Position numbers and translations under genes: made by a program. A stretch of 64,000 nt of DNA. Origin: Dysidea avara (Eukaryota; Porifera; Demospongiae; Dictyoceratida; Dysideidae). The number at the start of each line of letters is the position of its first letter. The stretch's first letter is position 1. Of this stretch, positions 11,501 through 20,881 are shown piece by piece. Where the stretch lies: assembly GCF_963678975.1 (NCBI RefSeq), contig NC_089281.1, positions 25,276,765-25,340,764 on the forward strand, read 5' to 3'. The notes beneath the pieces were generated by a model. The model did no database searches and was not told the DNA's origin. It saw nothing but the letters and a program-made list of their open reading frames with translations.

Positions 11501-13231
11501 GGTCAAAGTGACACTTGATATAGTCATACACAGATCTCATCACAGGTAGCACATAGTTTGTTTACTTAGGGATGGTCCACCTTTTTGCAGGCGTACAAAG
11601 ATACTCTTTTATGTTGACACATGGATGTATTGTATAGCAGAACAAACACCCAGATACTTTAATATTGCAAAATTCATCTATAGTATTTGTTTTGTATTTT
11701 AGGCAACTTATCATTTAGATGCTTATGAAGCTGATACCCTCAAGGAAATGTTCCTACACACAGCAGGCATTAGGGGATGCACATTTGCAAATGTGTACAT
11801 ACACATCATAGAAACAATTTGTTCTTGGCTATCTTCGATGTGTTCATACAAAACCATATCACTGGCAGTAGCAACAGCAGTACTAAATGTAAGGTATTTT
11901 CACCAGTCTGAGGTGGACTGGAGTCACGAGATGTGGGTACACTCAGGTTTTTCTCTATGGGTAACCCACAACTACATAGTGTTAACAAACTAGTACCCAC
12001 GTAATCCAGCCTCCCATACCCAATAGTATTCCGAAACCCACAACAACACCTTCTGCTGGTACAAAACAAGACAGTGTAGCTAGATGCTATTCAATTGTAA
12101 TCGTTTATTGCTAGACTAAGACTAAAGAGAAATAAGTAAGTACTGTTATAAAAGTATATAAAGCCTGTAGTATATGTGTTATCACGCCGATAACTGTTCT
12201 TACGTGTAGTTTGAAACATGATTCAATGAGGTTTATATTTGCCTTCAGCTTATAAAACCTCATTTCATTGGTAGCCAGCTAGTTAGCCCTGGCACTGTAT
12301 TCCAGAGTTAGCACATGTGTTGGCTTGGGCCTCTGCATTAACAGTATGAGCTTGCTTAGTCCACCATTTAATTGGACACTGAATTACATGAAGTAGCAGT
12401 AGCATTATCACTGCATTCGGATTTCTTGCCAACTCGTGTATCAGCATTTTTAAAAAGCGTACATGTGATTTTACCCCTCATAAACTTTTGTACACTCATG
12501 AAACGACTGAAAATTGTGGACCACCCCTTATTCATTGTCTAATTCATCCAAATTGGAAGGAGTGGCATCGAAAGGCTAGGCCTACACAAGGATGTTTTCC
12601 CAAAATATTACACACATACATTACATTTAAGTCACTACAGCATACAAAATTAGTTATACAAAAAGGAGAACACAATACGTGCATGCACGTACACACACAC
12701 ACAACACACTCACGCACAGAGAAAGATTAGATCAGTTCAAATTCACATTACATAACCATTACTTTTTGTATGATTTGGATGTACAGGCTACGCCTCTATC
12801 CAAAATTTACAATTACAAAATCACTTTGCTAAACTTTAAAAATACTTAAATGAAGTTTCACAGTATTGGTAAGTAAAACACAACCAAAAAGTTAAGTAGC
12901 GCTTTACAATGTGACCAAAAGTATTACGATTTGACAATGATAAAATGTCAGTCAACTGCAAGATGTGTCTTTAATAATCAAGAAAATCGCTTACCATGTA
13001 ATTGTTTGAAGAGAAAACGTGAGCGTCTGTTGTTGTTTGAGTGGCCAGTTCAGGTACTAAATCACTGAACTCTTCGTGTAACGGCTGTCGCTGTAAGCTG
13101 AGGTGTTCTGATCGTGCTGGAGCTAGGCCAGATGTTGATGGCGACTTCGAGTCCCCGTCAGCAGTAACAGTGGTCGGTAAGTTGTCGTTTCGGTTGTCGT
13201 AAAACGTTACATCCGTTTCTGGAGATGCCAT
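8526..13231 (-). CDS. RING-finger protein, IAP-like C-terminus, 266 aa, three exons
   Basis: Exons on the minus strand are 13231-12995, 11065-10778 and 8801-8526, all joined in phase 0 at consensus sites (donors GTAAGC and GTGAGT; acceptors ATTAG and TTTTAG). They give 79 + 96 + 91 residues. The start is MASPETDVTFYDN. The first 215 residues are S/T/P/Q-rich and probably disordered. A C3HC4 RING follows at about residues 218-258: C-x2-C (CQQC), then CRH, CRGC and CLFC, ending in a hydrophobic tail GFIVI. Such RINGs in IAP and related proteins act as E3 ubiquitin ligases, and the short hydrophobic tail often supports dimerisation. No BIR domain is present. The last exon has the same length (276 nt) and phase as that of the adjacent IAP gene, which suggests the two share an origin. 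Intron 2 contains a 955-bp foldback element. Substrate and partners are unknown. Confidence 0.75.
9047..10001. mobile_element. Long foldback element, 955 bp, inside intron 2 of the RING gene
   Basis: Two arms of about 380 bp are nearly perfect inverted copies around a loop at roughly 9430-9625. The ends read AATAGAGCAGTTTC and GAAACTGCTCTATT; inner matches include ATGGACCACACCCAAATCGC against GCGATTTGGGTGTGGTCCAT. No transposase is encoded. The terminal AATAGAGCAGT resembles half of the recurrent 18-bp motif found elsewhere in the window. Confidence 0.85.
10009..10436. mobile_element. Probable MITE with CCGAT-rich ends
   Basis: The left end carries TTTAGGGAAAACTGATATCCGAT, and the right end, inverted, gives TTTAGTGATAATCGGATCGG. 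Subterminal CCGATTACCG words repeat. The style matches the element at 2324-2748. A small ORF inside (10139-10360) has no family resemblance. Confidence 0.45.
10459..10526. mobile_element. Tiny pogo/Tigger-like element carrying the 18-bp motif
   Basis: ACAGACCTCTGTT at the left pairs with AACAGAGGGTCTACTG at the right, the style of CAGTAGACCTC ends seen in pogo-like MITEs. The recurrent motif (ACTCTAATAGAACATACA) sits between them. The element is only about 68 bp. Confidence 0.5.
11066..12994. other. Intron 1 of the RING gene
   Basis: This is sequence between the donor at 12994 and the acceptor at 11066. It has no recognised gene or clear transposon. A short inverted pair (CAATGAGGTTT/AAACCTCATT) lies near 12225-12270, and a low-complexity CA stretch near 12690-12715. 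Confidence 0.5.
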
Positions 13232-13267
13232 GTCTAGAACGAGCCTTTTGAATCATTAAAGGAGGTA

Positions 13268-13585
13268 GTGTCTAATCAGTGGACTGGAATACCGGAATGG
13301 ACTACTGGACTGACATTTTTTTGGTTTTACACATTTTTAAGGGTGGGGTTACTGTACATTTGGGTGACTAGTGACAACATTTCAGCACTAAGTGGTAAAT
13401 ATCATACTAAAAAGTAGCTGTGGTAGCGGTGAATAGAATACATTTAACTGAACCCATTTGGCTTATCACAGCTAGTTTTTAGAAAAATATTCACCACTCT
13501 GCTGAAATGTTGTCACAAGTCATCATATATACAGTAACCGCACCCTTAAAAACCAGTCCAGTAGTCCATTCCAGTGATTAGACAC
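13268..13585. mobile_element. Foldback element of 318 bp with GGACTACTGGACTG ends
   Basis: The ends GTGTCTAATCAGTGGACTGG and CCAGTGATTAGACAC are inverted copies. The arms share the words GGACTACTGGACTGACAT, CACATTTTTAAGGGTG and CTGAAATGTTGTCAC with inverted partners. The GGACTACTGGACTG block links it to the 866-bp element at 52105-52970. It lies between the two RING genes, just upstream of the 13231 start codon, so it may include or displace promoter sequence. Confidence 0.75.
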
Positions 13586-14484
13586 GACTGATTTCAAATA
13601 CATCATATTTGCGCACCCATTATTATGTTTCTGGTGTAAAGTGATTGTTGTCAGTTAACAAATGAACCATTTACAATGTTTGCAAATTGGTAGAAGTGAG
13701 AAGCCATATGAAACCGCTAACGCATGGGAGTAGCCCAAACTATTACAAATTTCTTCCTGATGTACTTCTAATATGCTATGAACACATGTAAACAATCACT
13801 AGAAAGGTTATAAAACTATTTAGACAGTTTCCATTGTTTGCAAAAGAGAATATCTTTATGATGAATAGAAAAATCTATTGTCCTTCAAGCACCTGTCTTC
13901 CAATAGTGTCCACTGTCTAATTGATTGATATATTTTTAGCTTGGCTAAATCATGTCAGACTGTGTCCCCAACAGAGCAGACCCTCTTGCGAACGGTGGTA
14001 ATCATTCTACGGGGAGACAGTACATGTATGTATGTGGTCTATGTACACTATGGACAGCTATTACAAGGGATAGGTGGGACATAAACATAATCCATCTTAA
14101 GGCCCTTAAAAACTGACCTGGTAAATCAGGTATCCCAAGGTGTGCATGCTACACTTGTTCCACATGACTTTTTTTTTTTTTGTCAAACTTCAACACCTAG
14201 CATGACAGAGTTATTTATGGACACTAATAGCATGTCATGAACACACTCACTTGCTAATATTGGACAAGTAGTTCTTGTATTTACACATCATCAATAGAGA
14301 CAAGCAGTACAGCACTTACAGTAACCAAATATTGAGACGAAAATGGACCATGTGGTACAAAAACAATGAACTACTATATACTTCAGGTAATAAAGAGGAT
14401 TACTAGACAGCTTGCAAATTATATAATACATCCACTGTAACAAAGGGCAACATATAATCACCAGGATACAAGTAGAAAGCTAGT
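13586..14484. other. Spacer between the two RING genes
   Basis: This runs from the 3' end of the IAP gene to the upstream region of the RING gene. It contains only a poly-T tract near 14169-14180; no gene was seen. Confidence 0.5.
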
Positions 14485-16790
14485 CTAAGTGTAAATTAAC
14501 ATAGTTTTAGTGATAATCTTGCGACAGAAAGGACACTGCCCTTGTTGCCTACATAATATCTTATCAGTGCAGTCTGTGCATGTTCTAACATGAAGGCATG
14601 GTAAGAATAGTGTGTTGACTTGTTCCTTGTAGCAGATCTTACAGTAGACAAAGTTTGGATCATATTCAATGTCATGTGGGAATGAGGCAGGCTCTATCCC
14701 TTCAATAGCTTCATTGGAAACTTGTTGAGCAGGGTTAAAGTTCTTTTGCTGGTTGTCATCCTGTGAAGAGTCACACATACATAATACTACGTTTGTCACT
14801 ATTGTGTGGGGGATAGCTAAAAGTTTTGTGGACATCCACAAGCACATCACACACATTAGATACTGAGGTGTTTAGGTTTGAGATTACTACTACACATGTG
14901 ATCAGATTAAATTCTGTAATGTGTATTACAAAACAGGGATTTTTCTAGGGGGGGGGGAGGCAAAGGGGGCATTTTGCCCCTCCTGAAAATGATCTTGCCC
15001 CCCCCCCCCCCCCTGAACTCTGCCTCAACCAGCCTGAGTAAACAGGTGATTTAGCCTAATTTAAGTTCTGCCCCCCCCCCCCCCCCCCCTGAATTTATTT
15101 TCTAGAAAAATCCCTGCAAAACCAACCTTCATGTAATACTTGGTGGTTCTTGTAATATATGGACCCAAATATAAAATCCCTACTGCAAAAACTATAAACA
15201 GTTGTTACATGCAACAGATATATGTTATTCTTCTTACCGTCAATTCTCCAACATTCTTGCACACATTAGCACCGCATGATGTTTCACTGTACTCAGTCTG
15301 GTGAACCATTAAATATGGCGGACACATTAGCACGGATGTCACTGGGGGTCTGCGAATAGGTTGGGAGGGAGCTGGCAAGGAGTTTAGCATTATAGCAGGG
15401 GCTGTGTTGTGGGTGATTCTCTTGTTGATGGGAGGACTTGGAACAGACTGGTCTTTCCTAAAACCCTAATACACAAAAAAGACAACACTGATTCAATTCC
15501 AAGTACTATTATAGCAGTGATTATCCTCCTACCTGAGTAATAAGATCACTTGGTGGCAGTGGTTCCCTCTGAGAGTGACCGCCACAGCTTGAACCTTGTG
15601 TTACACTAGGACCAGGGATTGGAGATAGCTGTGGCAAATTTGAAAATCGCTGCACATTACACTGGACCATGGACGATGGTCCCAATGGCGGAGCTGGGCA
15701 ATGTACACCACTTCCAGTGTATAATGATGAGCTTGCACATGTTTGAGTGTGCAACAGTTGATACAGGTATTCACAGTTGGGACTGTGTCTTCGATGTTCA
15801 TCAATCACATTGTCAGTTCTCTCCCAATCCTGTAGGACCACATGACATGAGAAACACCTTACTACATCTCGATGAGCTATCTGCCTCTGCTAACTCTTCT
15901 TTTGGTAGGACTCCACCCCAGTATTTGAATGATTGTAATCTTGTAGCTTGGTCACTGTAGTCTGGAGAATTTAGAGTGACATTTCCATGTTGAGAAAATT
16001 GCTGAATATAAGGTTTTTGCTTTTCAGGAGCTTTATTTCTTTCCCTCACTAGTGTCTGAAGAAAAGCACAACAAGAGTTACATCTCTGATGTACACTAAG
16101 AGGTATATCTCCTTTTAACCAGTTACGATATCCGACCCCACATTGGAAACACTGTACTAGAGATCCCTCCCCAGTATATACAAACCCAACCCTGGCTAGT
16201 TGTTCTGGGTGGACTGATTCATTTAATGGCCATCCTACAAATGATTTTAACCTTTCTTCCTCTAAACAGTAATTTTCTACATTGATTGGAGCACAAAGGT
16301 AATCATCACTTCTGCTTGCAACGTAAGATGATCGTGGTTCATCTAAACCAGTCACTACAGTATGGATAGGTTTACTACTGAAAAGAGTTGAAGACTGTAA
16401 TTGACCAATACTTGCTGTTTGCTGAGGATTAAGAGGTTTAGAAGGAGCAACAACTGATTTGACTTTTCCCTTTTCTCCTTTTATTACTTGTAGTTGTTGT
16501 CTGACAAATGAACAAGTAGAACTCTCCACTTTGTGTCTCAGTAATGGATCCATGTGTTTAGTCCACCCATCAAGTTTGATGTTACAATTGAAGCAGTAGA
16601 CAAGATCTTCCTGACCAGAATATACAAACCCTGCCTCTGACATTGAACGAGCGTCCACTGGTCCTTTCCATGATGGTGAATAAGTAAAAGACTTAATTCT
16701 GTCTTCTGCTTCCTCGTATCTCGCTACAGGAGCCGTAGCGGGGTCCGCAACAGAAAAACAGCCATCAAATTTGCTGGGTCGCGAAGACAT
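14485..16790 (-). CDS. Inhibitor-of-apoptosis protein, three BIR domains plus RING, frame broken in BIR3
   Basis: Minus-strand exons are 16790-15533, 15465-15238 and 14760-14485, all phase 0 with GTAGGA and GTAAGA donors. The start is MSSRPSKFDGCF. BIR1 spans residues 31-97 (zinc ligands C66, C69, H86, C93), and BIR2 about 180-245 (C214, C217, H234, C241); both keep the C-x2-C-x16-H-x6-C spacing. BIR3 begins at about 284 (RLQSFKYWGG). After LAEA (near 15880) only 13 nt stand where about 24 would encode the usual GF-Y-G turn. The remainder (DVVRCFSC, then the H and C ligands, CEYL) is therefore in another frame, and read literally the protein stops after 325 residues. The last exon encodes a C3HC4 RING (CKIC, CLH, CTDC, CPFC). 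Family members bind caspases or signalling adaptors and ubiquitinate them. The break could be a real lesion, an allele, or an assembly error. Confidence 0.85.
14934..15116. mobile_element. Foldback element with poly-G/poly-C arms in IAP intron 2
   Basis: Ends CAGGGATTTTTCTAG and CTAGAAAAATCCCTG are perfect inverted repeats. The inner arms are G-runs and C-runs (up to about 18 C). The flanks repeat CAAAA (14929-14933 and 15117-15121), a likely 5-bp target-site duplication. It lies between IAP exons 2 and 3. Confidence 0.7.
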
Positions 16791-16902
16791 CGACGTAAAA
16801 TAGGATACGGTGAGACAGCTACCACGAACTCTTCGTAACCAAACTAGTACTTCTCAGGTTTAGGAGTGTCTCTACCCACTGCAGCAATCATGTGACCTGA
16901 CA

Positions 16903-16910
16903 TCACGTGA
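16903..16910. promoter_or_regulatory. TCACGTGA E-box upstream of the IAP gene
   Basis: A perfect palindrome, TCACGTGA, lies about 115 bp upstream of the IAP start codon at 16790, in a GC-richer patch. CACGTG is the site of bHLH-zip factors (MYC/MAX, USF, TFE families). Function is inferred from position only. Confidence 0.35.
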
Positions 16911-17210
16911 CCAAGTTTTCGTGCCCTAAGAAAACTTTAGCGCCAGATTAAAGCGCGTATTCCAACGTCACTGTTTCATTCCTACCATAGATAATATACC
17001 CCCTTGGTATATTGTCTATGTTCCTACTCCTACATATACAGGATATAGATGCTAGTTTTTCATATACCCAGCAACCATGGAGGATTCTCAATAGCGTTAT
17101 ACATGTGGTGACTGTTCTATTGGAGTATTTGACTTTAACTGATTGCTCTATGGCCACACTGAGCTATCATTACCAACTTTGTCTATAGAATAGGGGACAT
17201 GACGTTACGA

Positions 17211-17637
17211 TAAAAAAAGGAAAATAATGTATTGCAAACATATGGGAATGCAAATTTAAGGCAACATGGTGCAGCAGTGAAAAGACTGCTGCTGTTGAAT
17301 AGCATCAAAAGTTATCAGCCATCTATTAATATATGATTTAGCATCAGAAAATCAGGAAAATATTGGTGTTGTCATTTGGCAATTTCAGTATTTATATAAT
17401 ATTGCATTTCTAGTACATTTGTATTATAGGAATGCAATATTATATAGCTCACACTGAAATTTCCAGGTGACAATAGCTACCAATATTTTCCTGATTTTCT
17501 GATGCTAAATCATATATCAATAGATGGCCAACAACTTTTGATGTCATTCAACAGCAGCAGTCTTTTCACTGCTGCACCATGTTGCCTTAAATTTGCATTC
17601 CCATATGTTTGCAATACATTATTTTTCCTTATAAAAT
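17211..17637. mobile_element. Foldback element of about 425 bp between IAP and dioxygenase genes
   Basis: The arms pair almost fully: AAATAATGTATTGCAAACAT with ATGTTTGCAATACATTATTT, AGGCAACATGGTGCAGCAGT with ACTGCTGCACCATGTTGCCT, and TTTAGCATCAGAAAATCAGG with its inverse. The loop is near 17415-17435. There is no coding capacity. Confidence 0.85.
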
Positions 17638-17798
17638 CATAACCTTATGTCCATCCAAACTAGTAATGTTAAACAGTTGGAAGAAGGTTGGATTTGTGAT
17701 TTAGGAAAGTCTGGAGGGAACTGCTATAAGCCTTAATGATTAGCTGTATAATACCCCTAAACATCACCACACTATTTTGTACCTCTGACACATGATAG

Positions 17799-17822
17799 CA
17801 CGTGATCTCTACGTGCCACGTG
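17799..17822. promoter_or_regulatory. Paired CACGTG boxes upstream of the dioxygenase gene
   Basis: CACGTG occurs at 17799-17804 and 17817-17822, 18 bp apart, about 200 bp before the first recognisable coding sequence. A possible non-coding first exon with donor AAA/GTAAGT ends near 17927. The boxes probably belong to its promoter, by position alone. Confidence 0.35.
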
Positions 17823-19069
17823 GAGTTGGCGCATTTGCCATTCTTTTTCTCAGCTCACCGGAAAGGGTTTCTGAGATATTGGACGATGGCGTAGTTATAT
17901 AGTAAGAAAGAAAAGAGAAATTCAAAGTAAGTAGACTATAACGTAGCTACCTTGTCATGTTAATGCGCACCATATTTCAAAACTGAACATTGTTTAGTAA
18001 TCTGTATTCTTTGTTTACAAAGGAGAAGCTCTACTACCAGACGATTGTCGACTCTTTGAAGTCGGTAAAGAAACCAGGGTTCTACACTGCAGGTGGAGAA
18101 ATTTCTATGCCTTTACCTTCACTCTCTGTTGGTGGATCTATCCTTGGTCTGCCACTATGCGAAGCTCAAGCTAAGGAATTTATGGAGGTTGTGAGCAGAG
18201 CACCATTCGGAAAGGACAAGGAGACAATTTTTGACACATCTGTTCGCTGCACATGGTAACTGAATCCATCACAGTTTTCTATTAACAATCCAAAGTAGTA
18301 AGAGTTTGAACATGTTATCACCCCGACAGACTGAGGACAGGGCTTGGGTGTAGTGAAATAACAACTGTCACTGTAGAACTATATAAAATGCTGCTTTATG
18401 AACCTGGAGGATTTTTCAAGGTTAGTCCTTGGTTATACCATGATGAACTTAGAATGGTTGTAATGATGAAACAGTTTGTTGGTTTGAGAGGGAACTGTAC
18501 CTTCATTCCAACTATAGTGCTAGTGTACAGCATGGTAATATACGGATCACAAAGATTTGCCATACAATATCCCATGCACTTTCCTTCACAAAGACTTGGT
18601 AGGATATAAAGGATGACACAAACACATCTTACCAGTTACTGCAGAATTAAACAACAAAAAACATGAATCCAATTTTTTGCTGACTAACTGTGTTGCCTTA
18701 GCCAACATGACTTGACTGCTGACTATGGTAAATACTACAGGCTTGGTTTCTTCACTACTTAATTGTAGACCTGAGACATGCCCTTGGACTTATCTGTGCT
18801 ACTACAATACATGCATCATGGACTTGCAGTATCTTTTTGGTGTACTTTTTTTTTTCTCCACTATACCTCGTATGTGTTGATTCATGTGTAGTGGGGTAAA
18901 TGGCTTCTGTGCTAGCTATCACAAGAATTGTCCATGATTTCTGTAGTAAGTGGATTGATTGTGGATGTGGCAAGGCACTTTTCATACTGCTTTCCCTGTG
19001 TAACGGTGGTGGAATGCAAACATAGCTGAAAAGCTAAAATGAAGTGAAATGGGCAGTTTGCTTTTCAGT

Positions 19070-19273
19070 ACAGTAGGGCCTTGATTATCCGAATCTCGCT
19101 TATCCGAACAGTGTAAGTGACTGCTCTATTAGAGTATTTCACCACTAGGTGAATGTTCTATTGGAGTAAGTGTATGTTCTATTGGAGTAGTTGAACAGAA
19201 CTCTGTATATAAATGAATGAGTTTCATTTATCTGAACACTTAACTGGTGTTTGGATAATGTAGTTCCTACTGT
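19070..19273. mobile_element. Pogo/Tigger-like MITE with three copies of the 18-bp motif
   Basis: Ends ACAGTAGGGCCTTGATTATCC and the inverse of GGATAATGTAGTTCCTACTGT match, with TA at both borders. Terminal CAGTAGG...ATTATCCGAA is the style of pogo/Tigger elements. Inside are GTGACTGCTCTATTAGAGTA (19118), GAATGTTCTATTGGAGTA (19151) and TGTATGTTCTATTGGAGTA (19171). Confidence 0.65.
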
Positions 19274-19399
19274 TATTGATACTTGGAGCATGCATTCAAT
19301 TGCACAGTAGTCTGGTGTCATTCTTTCATTTGATACAGTATGCACTAGTTCACACCACTCATAAATCATTATGTAAAAAGGAAAAAATAGAAAATTTAT

Positions 19400-19588
19400 G
19401 TTTGAGTATAGGAATCATAATAAGAAGCAATGAAACCAGGGAGGTCACCTTACACCTGCAACTATAGTAATGGACATTTATTCAAAAGCAACGAAACAAG
19501 GGAGATCATGAAGCATGCAGTTTTATAGCTGAAGTGTTAAGCAACCTCCCTTGTTTCATGGCTTTATTTCTATGATCCACACTCAAAT
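19400..19588. mobile_element. MITE of the GTAGTGAAACAAG family, copy 1
   Basis: TTTGAGTATAGGAATCATA pairs with TATGATCCACACTCAAA, and ATGAAACCAGGGAGGT with ACCTCCCTTGTTTCAT. A third inner copy, CGAAACAAGGGAGATC, is also present. It is related to the elements at 20718 and 57721. Confidence 0.6.
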
Positions 19589-19904
19589 GGAAATTTTATT
19601 ACCTTATACTTATCCATTTTTTGCCACAGAAAATATACTAATTCACTTTTCATCTTGTTTACTGCTGGAACCGTACTTCTTTTTTATATTAGTGATTTTT
19701 TTTATTGCACTAATTTAGTTGCACTTGTCTGAAGGCATTAGTCAGGCAGTCAGTATAAAAATTCCACTAAATAAATTTTTTAAATTTTCATAGCAACTTA
19801 TTGGAAGTGTTCCAGATGGTACTTTTATACCAAGCTGCCATGAAGGTATTGTGAAGCTGGTGATATTTTTTGCCAGAAAAGTCCTAACCTTCATAATCCC
19901 TAAC

Positions 19905-20170
19905 AAGCTTGCAAAAAAATTGGAATTTCCAACTAACGTAGGGACCATAGCACATCAATAAAAAAATACTGAAACAAGCTGGAGTAGCGCACAATATTAA
20001 ATCACAGTAAAATAATAATAAGTGTTATATCCCTACTGTGCTCTTCTTATGATGTCTTGAGCACAGTAGGATATAACACTTCTTATTGTTTTAATGCCAT
20101 GTACTACTCCAGTATCAATGTGCTATGGTTCCTACTCTAGTTGAAAATTCCAATTTTTTATGTACTTGTT
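19905..20170. mobile_element. Foldback element, about 265 bp
   Basis: AAAAATTGGAATTTCC, GGGACCATAGCACAT and AAGTGTTATATCC at the left all have inverted partners at the right (GGAAAATTCCAATTTTT, ATGTGCTATGGTTCC, GGATATAACACTT). The loop is near 20040-20055. It lies inside the dioxygenase intron. Confidence 0.75.
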
Positions 20171-20550
20171 TGTCAACCTTTTTTGTAAAATAAAATTATT
20201 ATGACTAGTGAATCCATCATACCGCATAAAAAGAAATGGCGCCACATGCCCCAGGTACCAATTATCATCAGAATTTAGTGAAGTATCCATTACGCTTCAT
20301 TGTCAGCTATATTCAACCCGTTACACAGCATTTCGAATCAAGAACTGTTCGAAAAGCACATCTGCAATCATAATACGGACGATTTCTGTTATGAGGGAAA
20401 CCATCACGTGCTACTGCCATTTAAATTCCTTAGCAACTTGTTGAAAGCATTTCGGGTCAATCTGAAACTTGTTTGGACTTAGTTTTACCTAACCAATACT
20501 GCCTCATCGTCGTCAAGGAAAATTGAGGCTGGTTATTGGGTGATGTTTTT
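20171..20550. repeat. Dispersed repeat family R1, copy 1
   Basis: The blocks CATACCGCATAAAAAGAAATGGC, ATTACGCTTCATTGTCAGCT, GTTACACAGCATT and CTGCAATCATAATACGGAC are matched, diverged but in the same order, at 38930-39180 and 57860-58100. The tail (CAATACTGCC...GTCAAGGAAAATTGAGGCTGG) matches 39515-39560. Part of the unit (GTCAGTATAAAAATTCC...TGAAGGTATTGTGA) also lies at 19740-19870. Non-coding in all copies; nature unknown. Confidence 0.6.
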
Positions 20551-20717
20551 TGTCAAACCTTTGTGGTCCCTAGATAACGCATTACTTTGTATTTACAACT
20601 TCAGCCATAACAAGTGATCTTCCCACACAGTTCATTGTTCATTAGATAAAAACTAACAATTTGAATAACTGCATAGAATGATAGATACGTGTTCTCAGTT
20701 AATTTGTCCAAAGTTTG

Positions 20718-20881
20718 ATTAGGGATCAAAGAAATAAAAAGTAGTGAAACAAGAGAGGTCGTCTATACACATAAAGATGTAGTAGTGATCCCTAATTTAT
20801 AGACTGATGCAGAGAATAAATGTCCACTACTATATCTTCAGATCCCTTGTTTCACTACTTTTTATTTCTTTGATCCCTAAT
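20718..20881. mobile_element. MITE of the GTAGTGAAACAAG family, copy 2
   Basis: TTAGGGATCAAAGAAATAAA and AAGTAGTGAAACAAG at the left are perfectly inverted at the right (CTTGTTTCACTACTT, TTTATTTCTTTGATCCCTAA). It is about 164 bp, in the dioxygenase intron just before its second exon. Confidence 0.8.

Noticed and set aside
15619-15960. 113-codon plus-strand ORF and a second minus-strand frame at 15601-15804
   Set aside because: Both are shadows of IAP exon 1.
18256-18305. TAA and TAG at positions where the dioxygenase family has Q or W: a reassigned stop codon?
   Set aside because: VPS51, the zinc-finger gene and both RING genes use TAA, TAG or TGA only as terminators, and frameshifts occur nearby in the same gene. 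Decay explains it better.
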